A DNA stretch of 64,000 bases, from positions 1 through 64,000 of IMG/VR virus record IMGVR_UViG_3300044712_000822, one strand, 5' to 3'. Origin of the DNA: a virus. The notes below the pieces were generated by a model that did not search any database, had not been told where the DNA came from, and saw only the letters and a list, made by a program, of their open reading frames with translations. Made by a program: the position numbers and the translations under genes. This document shows positions 1 through 7,024 of this stretch, piece by piece (the stretch's first letter is position 1; every line of letters starts with the position of its first letter).

Positions 1-1
1 C

Positions 2-247
2 ATGGCAGCAGGCAAAGAAAACAATTCAGAACGAAATCTCTGGGCGCCTGGAATCCCCTACGACAAGTGGCTGATGATGCAGAAGCATTGCACGCCGGCC
101 GAACTTGAAGAGTATAGGAAGGAGCAAGAACGTGCCAGAATCACCGAATCTTCTAAACGCGATGTTCGGAAGAAATCAATGCGAGGACGACCAGTCGATC
201 CCCAACTCCCAATACATGGGGCCGACCGCACGCTGGGTTCTGAATAA
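2..247 (+). CDS. hypothetical protein, possibly missing its 5' end
   Basis: An 81-residue, very basic and charged product whose first ATG lies at the window edge. The frame is open to the edge, so the real start may lie outside. No known domain is recognised. Its 3' end overlaps the next reading frame, as in the rest of this compact early operon. The helicase-led operon at the other end of the window runs in the same direction, so if the genome is circular or permuted the two could be continuous; that is inference. Confidence 0.5.
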   Translation: MAAGKENNSERNLWAPGIPYDKWLMMQKHCTPAELEEYRKEQERARITESSKRDVRKKSMRGRPVDPQLPIHGADRTLGSE

Positions 248-428
248 AACACCAACGCCCCGCCGCTTCCCCGTCGCCATCCAGCCGCGGCGGATCATGC
301 AGGTGCAAGCGCAGGTCAGACGGAAGAAGAAAATAGAAGAAGACAGGAAAAAGCGCATCGCGGAGTGGTTAGCAATAGAGATGTTCGGAGAGCCCGGCCG
401 GTGCCCCTGGTGGCGGAGGTGGCTATGA
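162..428 (+). CDS. small basic hypothetical protein
   Basis: The product is Arg/Lys-rich (88 residues from ATG 162; a shorter 70-residue form could start at ATG 216). The central part, about residues 45-70, is a highly charged helix with QAQVRRKKKIEEDRKK, and the C-terminus is Trp/Arg-rich. No Shine-Dalgarno decides between the starts. It ends in an ATGA overlap with the next gene, which supports translation of this frame. Function unknown; nucleic-acid binding is possible from the charge but not shown. Confidence 0.45.
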   Translation: MFGRNQCEDDQSIPNSQYMGPTARWVLNKTPTPRRFPVAIQPRRIMQVQAQVRRKKKIEEDRKKRIAEWLAIEMFGEPGRCPWWRRWL

Positions 429-655
429 ATAGCCCATCCGCACCTCGTTTTACCTGGAAGACGAAAAAAGACACGCGAGTTCTATACTCCACCAGCAAAA
501 AACAGCTTGGTGCCGTATGCCACGATCGCGCCTCATTCTACTTGATTGCCTATGTCGGGAGGAGAGATCTCTACATCGGGAGTTATCCGACAGAAAATCG
601 AGCCCGAGCCGCACTCATCCGGTGGTGGCTGAGGATCGTGAGGACTGAACTATGA
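425..655 (+). CDS. hypothetical protein
   Basis: A 76-residue basic protein starting in an ATGA overlap with the previous stop and ending in an ATGA overlap with the next gene. The pattern of short beta-like stretches (TRVLYSTSKKQLGAVCHD, FYLIAYVGRRDLYIGSY) followed by a helix suggests a small alpha/beta fold. No family is recognised. The stop/start coupling on both sides makes it a credible gene of the operon. Confidence 0.6.
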   Translation: MNSPSAPRFTWKTKKDTRVLYSTSKKQLGAVCHDRASFYLIAYVGRRDLYIGSYPTENRARAALIRWWLRIVRTEL

Positions 656-918
656 GCGAAAGCATCACCTTCACCATCATCTACGACAGCTTCACCTGCC
701 CGTTCTGCATGGCCAGCGTCAAAACTCCGCACAGCGGGAGGCTCCACACATGCTCGCGTTGCGGTGAGGCGTTCTGGCGCGGCGGCGTGCCTGACACCAC
801 TCAGCCCCCCGCCTGCGACAACTGCCTCTTCGCCCGCGGCTACTCCTGCTGCGCGCACCCCACCACCATCCCATTCTCGGAGCGTCGGTGGTGCGGAGAG
901 TGGAGGGCAGCGCGATGA
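652..918 (+). CDS. small zinc-ribbon protein
   Basis: 88 residues with two CxxC knuckles near the N-terminus (CPFC at 17-20 and CSRC at 34-37) and further Cys pairs (CDNC, CC) later. This is the layout of a zinc ribbon. It may bind nucleic acid or protein, but no specific family is recognised. The start is fixed by an ATGA overlap, and the stop overlaps the next start in the same way. Confidence 0.6.
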   Translation: MSESITFTIIYDSFTCPFCMASVKTPHSGRLHTCSRCGEAFWRGGVPDTTQPPACDNCLFARGYSCCAHPTTIPFSERRWCGEWRAAR

Positions 919-1136
919 CCCCCTCCTGCACCTGCGGCCACTGCCGCCGCTGCATCGCCCGCGAGTACCAGAAACGCCGCGGCCGTACCGTCCTGCCCAC
1001 CACGTTCGAGCAGGCCGTCGAAGCACGCAAACACTCAGCCGGCCTGCTGATGTGGCCGCATATCAGCCAGTCCATCCGGACGCTGGAGGATTCCTTCCCG
1101 CATCTGCGCAATACTCAGATAGGGGACCCATGCTGA
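915..1136 (+). CDS. small Cys-rich hypothetical protein
   Basis: 73 residues from the ATG at 915, which sits in an ATGA overlap with the upstream stop. A longer GTG start at 888 is possible but would overlap more. The N-terminus has clustered cysteines (CTCGHCRRC), which could form a zinc site, followed by a helical segment with HISQSIRTLEDSF. Function unknown. Confidence 0.55.
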   Translation: MTPSCTCGHCRRCIAREYQKRRGRTVLPTTFEQAVEARKHSAGLLMWPHISQSIRTLEDSFPHLRNTQIGDPC

Positions 1137-1294
1137 AACTCATCATCGAGATCCCAGCCCTCGACCGGCTCCTCGACTACCTCGAAGGCCGGGAAATTTC
1201 AACCCTCACTGCGGAGATCATCCGTCTCACCGCAAAACTCGCAACGTCCGAATCCACTCTCAAGGAGTCTATCTCAAATGGCCAACTTCGCTGA
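1130..1294 (+). CDS. small helical hypothetical protein
   Basis: A 54-residue, Leu/Ile-rich amphipathic protein that looks like one long coiled-coil helix. The ATG overlaps the previous gene by 7 nt, and the stop lies inside the start of the next gene. No family is recognised. It could pair with the equally helical product of the next gene, but that is inference. Confidence 0.5.
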   Translation: MLKLIIEIPALDRLLDYLEGREISTLTAEIIRLTAKLATSESTLKESISNGQLR

Positions 1295-1541
1295 ACTCGC
1301 CGCGGCAGTCGCCGCCCTCTCTGAACAGGTCGCCGCCACCGAAGGCACTGAAGCCTCCGCCGTCGCCCTCATCAACGGCTTCGCAACCCAGGTCACCACC
1401 GCCGTCGAAGCCGCCCTCACCGCCGACAACGCCGCCGATGACGCCTCCATCGCCGCCGCCAAACAGGCCATCGTCGACGTTACCGCCCGCTTCAACGCCT
1501 CGGCCGCGGTGCTTGGCGCTGCCGTGGCGAGCAACCAGTAG
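1278..1541 (+). CDS. Ala-rich helical small phage protein
   Basis: 87 residues, strongly Ala/Val-rich, predicted as two or three helices with heptad spacing (FAELAAAVAALSEQV; SIAAAKQAIVDVTARF). Small Ala-rich helical proteins of this kind are frequent in phage genomes and have no assigned role. It is the last gene of the leftmost operon and is followed 20 nt later by a clear intrinsic terminator. Confidence 0.6.
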   Translation: MANFAELAAAVAALSEQVAATEGTEASAVALINGFATQVTTAVEAALTADNAADDASIAAAKQAIVDVTARFNASAAVLGAAVASNQ

Positions 1542-1561
1542 ATTAAAACCGTATCATCTGA

Positions 1562-1591
1562 AACCGGGGGCTGAAAAGCTCCCGGTTTTTT
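1562..1591 (+). terminator. rho-independent terminator
   Basis: An inverted repeat AACCGGGGGC / GCTCCCGGTT with a TGAAAA loop, one mismatched pair, and a run of six T directly after the stem. It lies 20 nt after the stop of the Ala-rich gene and just before the promoter of the next unit, so it closes the leftmost operon. Confidence 0.85.
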
Positions 1592-1592
1592 G

Positions 1593-1622
1593 TTGACATT
1601 GAGTCCTCTATTCTAATAGAGT
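1593..1622 (+). promoter_or_regulatory. sigma70-type promoter giving a leaderless mRNA
   Basis: TTGACA at 1593-1598, an 18-bp spacer, and TAGAGT at 1617-1622 (4 of 6 to TATAAT). Six bases separate the -10 from the ATG at 1629, so transcription should start at or next to the start codon. No Shine-Dalgarno is present before that ATG. The same geometry recurs at four other well-supported sites in the window. Confidence 0.65.
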
Positions 1623-1628
1623 ATCCTC

Positions 1629-1799
1629 ATGACTACCAGCCTAGCCTCCCCTCGGCAAGCAGCAGAGCACCTCGCACTCAACAAAAACACTGTCTATAAA
1701 ATGATCCGCGACAAGCGTATCCCCTCCGTCAAAATCGGCAAGGCCGTCCGCATTCCCTGGCGTTGGCTCCACGCACAGGCGGAGGCGGCCGGGAAATGA
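1629..1799 (+). CDS. excisionase-like helix-turn-helix DNA-binding protein
   Basis: A 56-residue protein made of one winged helix-turn-helix of the HTH_17/excisionase type: SPRQAAEHLALNKNTVYKMI followed by RDKRIPSVKIGKAVRIPW, the recognition helix and wing typical of Xis and MerR-like DNA-binding domains. With the integrase at 9.4 kb it could direct excision, or it may simply regulate this promoter. It is expressed from what looks like a leaderless promoter and overlaps the next gene by ATGA. Confidence 0.75.
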   Translation: MTTSLASPRQAAEHLALNKNTVYKMIRDKRIPSVKIGKAVRIPWRWLHAQAEAAGK

Positions 1800-2188
1800 A
1801 AATCAAACGGCCCGCCTACTACGACCTCGACTTCGCCAGCGAACTCGAAGCTCGATGGTTCGTTCTCTTCGCGGAGCAGGGCACGAAGATCATCCTGCAC
1901 CCAGACTCCCCTGAAGGATGGGAGAAATTCCCAACACAGCCTTCATTCTTGATCGACGACATATGGTGCTACGCTCTCGTCGTGCCGCAAGGCAAGTCTC
2001 CATCAAAGAAAGTCCTGGCCGATTTCAAGGAGTGGGACGGCGAAGGGGCATCGGGCCTCTGGGTCTTTGAGGGCCCTCCGGCCGACAAACTCTACGATGG
2101 CGTCCACCCTAGCCTCTACTGGAAGAATATTCCAACCCCGGAATTCGAACGCGCACTCAAGATCGCCCTTTCCATCCAGTTCGAGTAG
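1796..2188 (+). CDS. degenerate PD-(D/E)XK-nuclease-like phage protein
   Basis: 130 residues. The N-terminal motif FASELEARWFVLFAEQG matches the start of a common phage nuclease-like family (usual form FRSxLEARWAxFFDxLG). In that family it is followed by a PDF motif and an E-V-K-G motif that form the PD-(D/E)XK site. Here the corresponding places read QPSFLIDD and VVPQGK, so the expected catalytic Asp and Glu/Lys are not seen. It may be an inactive, structural or regulatory homologue. Start is ATG 1796 in an ATGA overlap. Confidence 0.5.
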   Translation: MKIKRPAYYDLDFASELEARWFVLFAEQGTKIILHPDSPEGWEKFPTQPSFLIDDIWCYALVVPQGKSPSKKVLADFKEWDGEGASGLWVFEGPPADKLYDGVHPSLYWKNIPTPEFERALKIALSIQFE

Positions 2189-2196
2189 TCACCACC

Positions 2197-4188
2197 ATGA
2201 CAGCCATGCCCTCCCACTCATCCTCCCCCATGCTCGAATGGGCCCTCCGCTACGCCGCCATGGGCTGGCCCGTCTTCCGGCTTCAGGGGAAAAAACCCGT
2301 CAAGGACACCCACGGATTCAAGGACGCCACGACCGATCCCGACCAGATCCGCGACTGGTGGCGCGTCAACTACAACATCGGGATCCACTGCAGTCAGTTC
2401 TGGGTCCTCGACGTCGATCCCGCGAAGGGTGGCTTCACATCTCTCCAATCCTTCCCTGAAAAACTCGATACCCTCACCCAGATCACGGGCTCCGGCGGCC
2501 GGCACTACCTCTTCCAGAACCCCGGCTTCCACGTCAGCAACTCATCCGAATCCATCGCCCCTGGCGTCGACGTTCGAGGATCGGACGGCTACATCGTCGC
2601 CTGCCCCTCCATCCACCCGGATACCCGCAAACCCTACGAATGGTACGGGACCAAGGACCCCACTCCCCAGGACATCAAACCCGCCCCTCAGTGGCTCCTC
2701 GACAAACTGACGAAACCAGCCCCGCCGGCGCCCATCACCATTTCCGAGAAAATCTCCAAGGGCCAGCGCCACAAAACCCTCACCTCTCTCGCCGGCACCA
2801 TGCGACGCCGCGGCTGCACTCCCGAGGAAATCCTCGCAGCTATCCGCGTCACCAACTCCACCCGCTGTGACCCGCCCTACAACGACAAACACCTCCAGCA
2901 GATCGCCAACAGCATGGAGAAATACGCACCGGCTTTATCCCCCGCGGAAACGCCGGTCGAGGTCTCAACCCTCCCCGACTGGACCAAAATGCTCCAGCGC
3001 AATGACAAGGGCAAACCCATCCCCAACGTCGTCAACGCCTCTCTCCCCCTCAACTTCGACCCCGCCTTCGCCGACGCCATCCGCTTCAACCTCCTCCGAT
3101 CCTCCATCGAAATCTCCCGCAACATCCCCGAGATGCTCGTCTACAACGCCCCCTGCGAATGGGCCGACAAACACGACATCGCCTACGCCGCATGGTGCCA
3201 AACCAAGGGAATCCAGATCGCCCCCACCACCGCAGCCCACGCCGCCATCCTTATCTCCAACCTCAGATCCTTTCACCCCGTCCAGGAATACCTGAACTCT
3301 CTCGTCTGGGACGGCGTTCCGCGGATCACCACCTGGCTCAACGCCTACTGCGGCGTCGAGGACAACCTCTATACCCAGACCGTCGGCCGCAAATGGCTTA
3401 TCTCCGCCGTCAACCGCGCCCTCCACCCCGGATGCAAGGTCGACTCCTGCCTCATCCTCGAAGGCAAACAGAACATCGGCAAATCCCGGGCCCTCAACAT
3501 CCTCGGCGGAGACTGGTACACCGACCAGATCAAGGATCTCGACTCCAACGACGCCGCCCTCCAGGCTTCCCGCGTCTGGATCGTCGAAATCGGCGAGCTC
3601 GACGCCTTCCGCAAATCCGAAACTACCGCCTTCAAGGCCTTCCTCTCACGCCAAATCGACCAGTTCCGACCCGCCTACGGCCGCCACGTCCAAACATTCC
3701 CCCGCCAGTGCGTCTTCGCCGGCACCACCAACCAGGATCAGTACCTCCACGACGAAACAGGGAATAGGCGTTTCTGGCCCGTACGCTGCCACCAGATCCT
3801 CCAGGACGCCCTCGCCACCGATAGGGACCAACTCTGGGCCGAGGCCGTCGTAGCGGCCAATTCCGGCGAACCCTGCTGGATCGAGGACGCCGACGTCATC
3901 ACCGCCGCCACCGGCGAAGCCAATATCCGCTTCATCGACGACGCCTGGGCCGAAAAACTTATCCCTTGGATGGTCGACCGCTTCGCCATGGGCGACAGAT
4001 TCGTCACCACCTCTCAACTCCTCGAATCCTGCCTCGACATGCGCACCAAGGACTGGACCCAGCGCGATCAGGACCGCGTGGCTAAAATCCTACGCCAACT
4101 CCACTTCGCGCGCCGCAAATTCCGCTCCGGTCAATCAGTCGTCTGGGGATGGCATCCAACCTCAGACTCCACCTCCCCATTCGACTAG
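2197..4188 (+). CDS. primase-helicase (prim-pol N-terminal domain plus VirE-type ATPase)
   Basis: 663 residues. Residues about 10-170 match a bifunctional primase/polymerase domain: AMGWPVFRLQGKKP, the catalytic-type VLDVDPAKGG, and TGSGGRHYLF. Residues about 185-245 form a primase C-terminal helical region. Residues about 330-620 match a virulence-associated-E (VirE/D5-like) helicase: Walker A LEGKQNIGKS, a later W.VEIGELDAF Walker-B-like segment and AGTTNQDQYLHDETGNRRFWPV. Such proteins prime and unwind DNA at phage origins. It is followed directly by a repeat-rich non-coding region, the likely origin. Confidence 0.88.
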   Translation: MTAMPSHSSSPMLEWALRYAAMGWPVFRLQGKKPVKDTHGFKDATTDPDQIRDWWRVNYNIGIHCSQFWVLDVDPAKGGFTSLQSFPEKLDTLTQITGSGGRHYLFQNPGFHVSNSSESIAPGVDVRGSDGYIVACPSIHPDTRKPYEWYGTKDPTPQDIKPAPQWLLDKLTKPAPPAPITISEKISKGQRHKTLTSLAGTMRRRGCTPEEILAAIRVTNSTRCDPPYNDKHLQQIANSMEKYAPALSPAETPVEVSTLPDWTKMLQRNDKGKPIPNVVNASLPLNFDPAFADAIRFNLLRSSIEISRNIPEMLVYNAPCEWADKHDIAYAAWCQTKGIQIAPTTAAHAAILISNLRSFHPVQEYLNSLVWDGVPRITTWLNAYCGVEDNLYTQTVGRKWLISAVNRALHPGCKVDSCLILEGKQNIGKSRALNILGGDWYTDQIKDLDSNDAALQASRVWIVEIGELDAFRKSETTAFKAFLSRQIDQFRPAYGRHVQTFPRQCVFAGTTNQDQYLHDETGNRRFWPVRCHQILQDALATDRDQLWAEAVVAANSGEPCWIEDADVITAATGEANIRFIDDAWAEKLIPWMVDRFAMGDRFVTTSQLLESCLDMRTKDWTQRDQDRVAKILRQLHFARRKFRSGQSVVWGWHPTSDSTSPFD

Positions 4189-4476
4189 AGGCCAAGAGGC
4201 CAAGAGGCCAAGAGGAACATGAGGAACATTTGTTACCCTCCGCAAGTCATTGATTCATTACCTATGTACCCTATGTTCCTCTTGTTCCCCCTATATACTG
4301 ATACATTATACATATCGTATACCGCCTACGGTACACCACCACCCCCCCCCCTGTTCCCCACGCCTCTAGGGAAATGGGTGCAACATAGAGGAACGGAGGA
4401 ACAAATCTCGCAACCTCCAAAGAATCAATTAGATACAGACTGCAGGCAAAGAGGAACATCTGTTCCCCGTTCCTCT
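4187..4476. repeat. iteron-like repeat cluster, candidate replication origin
   Basis: Starts with three tandem copies of the octamer AGAGGCCA, then GAGGAAC at 4212, 4221, 4388, 4396 and 4451, and its complement GTTCCTC at 4275 and 4469. Related GTTCCCC occurs at 4284, 4353 and 4462. AGAGGAAC (4450-4457) and GTTCCTCT (4469-4476) form an exact inverted repeat. Between them lies an AT-rich patch (about 4240-4325) in otherwise GC-rich DNA. Position right after the primase-helicase suggests an origin. The open frame across it is not convincing as a gene. Confidence 0.6.
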
Positions 4477-4717
4477 CAAATAGGGGACCCATCGCCAAAA
4501 TGGACCAGGCAGTACCCAGTCCGTCGTACCTCCGCCCAGGCAGGCCTAGCTAAAACGCGCGCAAGGGGACCCGTGCACGCGCGGGGGTAGGGGGAGGGGG
4601 TGGTCTCGCGCGCAGGACATTGCCCTAGTCTTGGACATGTCCTGGACTACAGACAGAGCAGGACTACAGTCAAGACACGAGACAAGACACGAGACCAGTC
4701 GGTTCCGATAATGGTGA
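4477..4717. other. non-coding stretch with G-tracts and short direct repeats
   Basis: No convincing gene. At 4583-4603 there are three runs of five G separated by one or two bases plus a GG, a possible G-quadruplex on the + strand. Further right, GGACTACAG occurs twice (about 4652 and 4671) and CAAGACACGAGA occurs twice in tandem (about 4679-4703), followed by the small inverted repeat GATAATGGTGATTATC. It adjoins the iteron cluster and could be part of the same origin or a packaging/regulatory site. Confidence 0.45.
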
Positions 4718-5431
4718 TTATCGGGCAGGTGGAGGCGGTGGCGGCGGGGCGAAGGGGTCGATGCCCTGGCCGATGAGCCTGATGGCCTGCTTGCGTTCGG
4801 CGGCACTCAACTTTTGAAGGAGCTGCATTCGGCTCGGCGGCTTTGGCGGCTTCGGTTGCCGCTTGACGGGCGGTGGCAGCTCGGCAACCGGTTCAGGGTC
4901 AGGCTCAGGTGCCGGCAACGCCTCAACCTCAACCACCTGGCCCTGGTCCTGCTCCTGGCCCTCATCCAGGACCTGCGGAGTGTAGACCAGCATCTGAACG
5001 GTGGTCTGCGAGTGAACCTGGTTCACCTCGCCTCGAAGCTGGGCCTGGAGCTGAAGTGCTGCCGTTTCAGCACGATCCACGGACGCCCACCCGGAAACGT
5101 CCTTGTCCTTCTCCGCGAGATCCAGTATCCGGTCATAGCGGGCGAGCTTCTTCGCCACGAGGTCGGCGGTACTGGTTTGAGCGATCAGCGCCGGTAGCAC
5201 GTTTTTAGTCATTCGTGCTACGCCGGCAGCGTCCTTGTTAACTTGAGACCGGGTATTGGGATAGTTTCCGAGGGCGGCTGGTCTAACGATACGTTGCTTA
5301 AAACGGCTGAGGGTTTGGCAGGTGAGGCCAAAATCGGATGCTATCGACCTGAGCGTATCTCCCGCTAAGATTCTGGAAATAATAGCCTTAGACTCCGGGT
5401 GCGATGCGATCTTGGAGGAAAAGTTGCTCAC
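4718..5431 (-). CDS. helix-turn-helix protein, candidate small terminase subunit
   Basis: 237 residues from a GTG start (no ATG available; no Shine-Dalgarno). Residues about 18-46 form a helix-turn-helix (ILAGDTLRSIASDFGLTCQT, SRFKQR). Residues about 85-140 are a helical region ending in AETAALQLQAQLRGEVNQ, a layout seen in small-terminase-like phage proteins. The C-terminal 90 residues are Pro/Glu-rich and end in polyproline. It shares the strand of the late genes but lies apart from the large terminase. A transcriptional regulator is the main alternative. Confidence 0.45.
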   Translation of the reverse strand: MSNFSSKIASHPESKAIISRILAGDTLRSIASDFGLTCQTLSRFKQRIVRPAALGNYPNTRSQVNKDAAGVARMTKNVLPALIAQTSTADLVAKKLARYDRILDLAEKDKDVSGWASVDRAETAALQLQAQLRGEVNQVHSQTTVQMLVYTPQVLDEGQEQDQGQVVEVEALPAPEPDPEPVAELPPPVKRQPKPPKPPSRMQLLQKLSAAERKQAIRLIGQGIDPFAPPPPPPPAR

Positions 5432-5474
5432 AATCCGATTTTGGGCGGGTGAAAGTGCGTTTTCGCTCGGCTTG

Positions 5475-5494
5475 GAGTCGGTTTGAGTCGGTTT
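5475..5494. promoter_or_regulatory. 10-bp tandem repeat in divergent intergenic region
   Basis: GAGTCGGTTT occurs twice in perfect tandem. It lies between the helix-turn-helix gene transcribed leftward and the accessory operon transcribed rightward. A repeated site in a divergent intergenic region is a candidate operator, perhaps for the adjacent helix-turn-helix protein. There is no direct evidence of binding. Confidence 0.35.
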
Positions 5495-5582
5495 TTGGGG
5501 GCCGAACGGCGGTAAAGCTGCCCGCTAAAAAGAATATTTCGTTTATTTTCAGTAGTTTAAGGCGCCATAGGATTCATCCTAG

Positions 5583-5611
5583 TTGTTTCGTACAGAGTTC
5601 CGATATCAAAT
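5583..5611 (+). promoter_or_regulatory. weak candidate leaderless promoter of the accessory operon
   Basis: TTGTTT at 5583-5588, a 17-bp spacer, TCAAAT at 5606-5611 (4 of 6 to consensus), then six bases to ATG 5618. The hexamers are poor, but the spacing matches the better leaderless promoters of this window and no Shine-Dalgarno precedes the ATG. Confidence 0.35.
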
Positions 5612-5617
5612 GAACAC

Positions 5618-5767
5618 ATGACGCCGACACAAGGAATTTGGAGAGCGAAAACGGCGGCGATAGGTGCGGCGAGCCCGTACCGGGCGGCGTTGCGGTCGTT
5701 GTTGGCTGATGGATGCCCGCGCCGGTTGGCGGGGCAGATAGCGAGGAAAATATGCGCGGGCAGTTAG
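5618..5767 (+). CDS. short basic hypothetical protein
   Basis: A 49-residue Ala/Arg-rich frame that opens the accessory operon and overlaps the start of the next gene at 5752. Its first codon sits six bases after a weak -10 element. The product is basic (RAALRSLL, RRLAGQIARK) and resembles no known family. It is supported by position and overlap only, so it could be spurious. Confidence 0.4.
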   Translation: MTPTQGIWRAKTAAIGAASPYRAALRSLLADGCPRRLAGQIARKICAGS

Positions 5768-5973
5768 ATGTTCTGCGGGAAATAGCGCACGCGGCGGGGT
5801 TCGTGGCGTATACGGTGGAACTGGACGCGGGCGAAGTGCTGGAAGTCAGCATGGAACGCGATAACGGCGACCACCTGAAGATTATAGGCCGGTGGTGGTA
5901 TTACACGCCATGGGGCGCGACACTACCGACGATTGGGATGGACCAGGCGACGTTGAAGGCGGTGACGAAATGA
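5752..5973 (+). CDS. small hypothetical protein
   Basis: 73 residues from ATG 5752, which has GAGGAA just upstream; an in-frame ATG at 5713 would add 13 residues. A small alpha/beta pattern is visible: an N-terminal helix (QLDVLREIAHAAGF), then strands (VAYTVELDAGEVLEVSME, HLKIIGRWWYYTP). It ends in an ATGA overlap with the next gene. Function unknown. Confidence 0.55.
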   Translation: MRGQLDVLREIAHAAGFVAYTVELDAGEVLEVSMERDNGDHLKIIGRWWYYTPWGATLPTIGMDQATLKAVTK

Positions 5974-6194
5974 AGGGGCAACTAGAGATTCTTCACGGCC
6001 TCTGGGCGATCCGCTGGGAAGGGGGCCGGGTGGATTTCACCCGGTTCCCGCCGACAGTGAAAGCAGAGCGTGTGCTGCGGGCGGTTCAAGCGGAGTTTAA
6101 GGGATTTGAAATAACCGGTCCGGCAGAGCCGGGCTGGTTATTTGATGAGATGTGGGAAGTAACGCCGTTGTTTGCGGCGGAAGGAGAGAAATGA
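5970..6194 (+). CDS. small hypothetical protein
   Basis: 74 residues starting in an ATGA overlap. It opens with MKGQLEILHGLWAIRWEG, similar in rhythm to the MRGQLDVLREI start of the previous gene, so the two may be distant duplicates. The rest contains a helix (AERVLRAVQAEF) and a Trp-containing acidic tail. No family recognised. Confidence 0.55.
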   Translation: MKGQLEILHGLWAIRWEGGRVDFTRFPPTVKAERVLRAVQAEFKGFEITGPAEPGWLFDEMWEVTPLFAAEGEK

Positions 6195-6355
6195 GAAACG
6201 TAACGTTGTACCGGAGCGCGGGCGGTGTGCTGGTCACCCGCCGACGCGTGAGAGATGCTCGGGCGGATCTGAGGATTCACCCGGAGCTGTGGATGCCGGT
6301 TTATGACCCGACGCCGTTACTGGCAGTGGGGGAATCACTGGAGGTGCGGCGCTGA
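6191..6355 (+). CDS. small basic hypothetical protein
   Basis: 54 residues from an ATGA-overlapped ATG with GGAGAGAA as Shine-Dalgarno. Arg-rich (VTRRRVRDARADLR) with beta-like ends. No family recognised. It is followed by a 70-nt gap that holds two hairpins. Confidence 0.5.
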   Translation: MRNVTLYRSAGGVLVTRRRVRDARADLRIHPELWMPVYDPTPLLAVGESLEVRR

Positions 6356-6366
6356 GCAACCGATCG

Positions 6367-6410
6367 TGCCGCCGGTTTGGATCGGCGGCAGTGTCGGGGG
6401 TTCAGCCCCG
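6367..6410 (+). other. two intergenic hairpins
   Basis: TGCCGCCG (6367-6374) pairs perfectly with CGGCGGCA (6383-6390) over an 8-nt loop, and CGGGG (6395-6399) pairs with CCCCG (6406-6410). No T-run follows, so this is not a standard terminator. It lies in one of only three sizeable gaps of the operon, all of which hold hairpins, and ends shortly before the Shine-Dalgarno of the next gene. RNA processing or stability is a guess. Confidence 0.5.
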
Positions 6411-6425
6411 GGAAGGAATGAGGAA

Positions 6426-6614
6426 ATGAGAATCAGACCATGGCCGAACGGGCGCGGGTGCGATGTGGGCCTGACAGAGGTCCACTACGGCGAGCACCTG
6501 AGCGTATGGCATCACACGGAAGGCGGGCGCGTGAAACATCTGACGGCGCCGGCGAGTATGGGAGTTTTGGAAGCCGTCCGGCTGTGCCGGGCGAGAGGGG
6601 AGAGGGTGAGATGA
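6426..6614 (+). CDS. small hypothetical protein
   Basis: 62 residues from ATG 6426, which has AAGGAATGAGGAA upstream. Contains a short beta region (CDVGLTEVHYGEHLSVWHH) and a C-terminal helix (VLEAVRLCRAR). It ends in an ATGA overlap with the next gene. No family recognised. Confidence 0.55.
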   Translation: MRIRPWPNGRGCDVGLTEVHYGEHLSVWHHTEGGRVKHLTAPASMGVLEAVRLCRARGERVR

Positions 6615-7024
6615 CGAAGAAGATGAAAGAACGCATGATCGCCATCGGCGAATTGAAAGCACTGCTGAAGCCGGGCGATACCGTGTACACGATTCTGAGG
6701 CATTGCAGCCGATCAGGGATGAGCCGGGTTATTGATCTCCAGGTGATGGTGAACAATGAGCCGCGATTCATCGGCTGGACTGCGGCGGTTGCCATGGGCG
6801 ACCGCTACGACGACAAGCGGGGAGGGATCGTCATCGGCGGCTGCGGGATGGATATGGGGTTTGCTCTGGTTTATAACCTCGCCTCCGTGGTGTTCGCTGA
6901 CGGATTCACCTGCCCGGGGCCTGGCTGCCCGTCTGCCGATCACTCGAACGGCGACCGGAATTATGAACCGCACGAGCACGCGGGCGTTGCTGGCGGGTAC
7001 GCGCTGCGGCAGAGGTGGCTGTAA
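6611..7024 (+). CDS. hypothetical phage protein with Cys/His-rich C-terminal half
   Basis: 137 residues. It begins MTKKMKERMIAIGELKALLKPGDTVYTILRHCSRSGMSRVIDL, a layout I have seen in uncharacterised phage proteins. A glycine-rich middle (RGGIVIGGCGMDMGFALVYNL) precedes FTCPGPGCPSADHSN, a possible metal site with two Cys and a His. Starts in an ATGA overlap and shares one base with the next ATG. Role unknown. Confidence 0.6.
   Translation: MTKKMKERMIAIGELKALLKPGDTVYTILRHCSRSGMSRVIDLQVMVNNEPRFIGWTAAVAMGDRYDDKRGGIVIGGCGMDMGFALVYNLASVVFADGFTCPGPGCPSADHSNGDRNYEPHEHAGVAGGYALRQRWL

Noticed and set aside
1119-4492. 13-bp exact repeat ATAGGGGACCCAT at 1119 and 4480
   Set aside because: Exact 13-mers are expected by chance several times in 64 kb, and the contexts differ (inside a gene versus non-coding).
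4219-4590. 123-residue plus-strand frame in the origin region
   Set aside because: It runs through repeats, homopolymers and the AT-rich patch, has no Shine-Dalgarno and no protein-like domain pattern.
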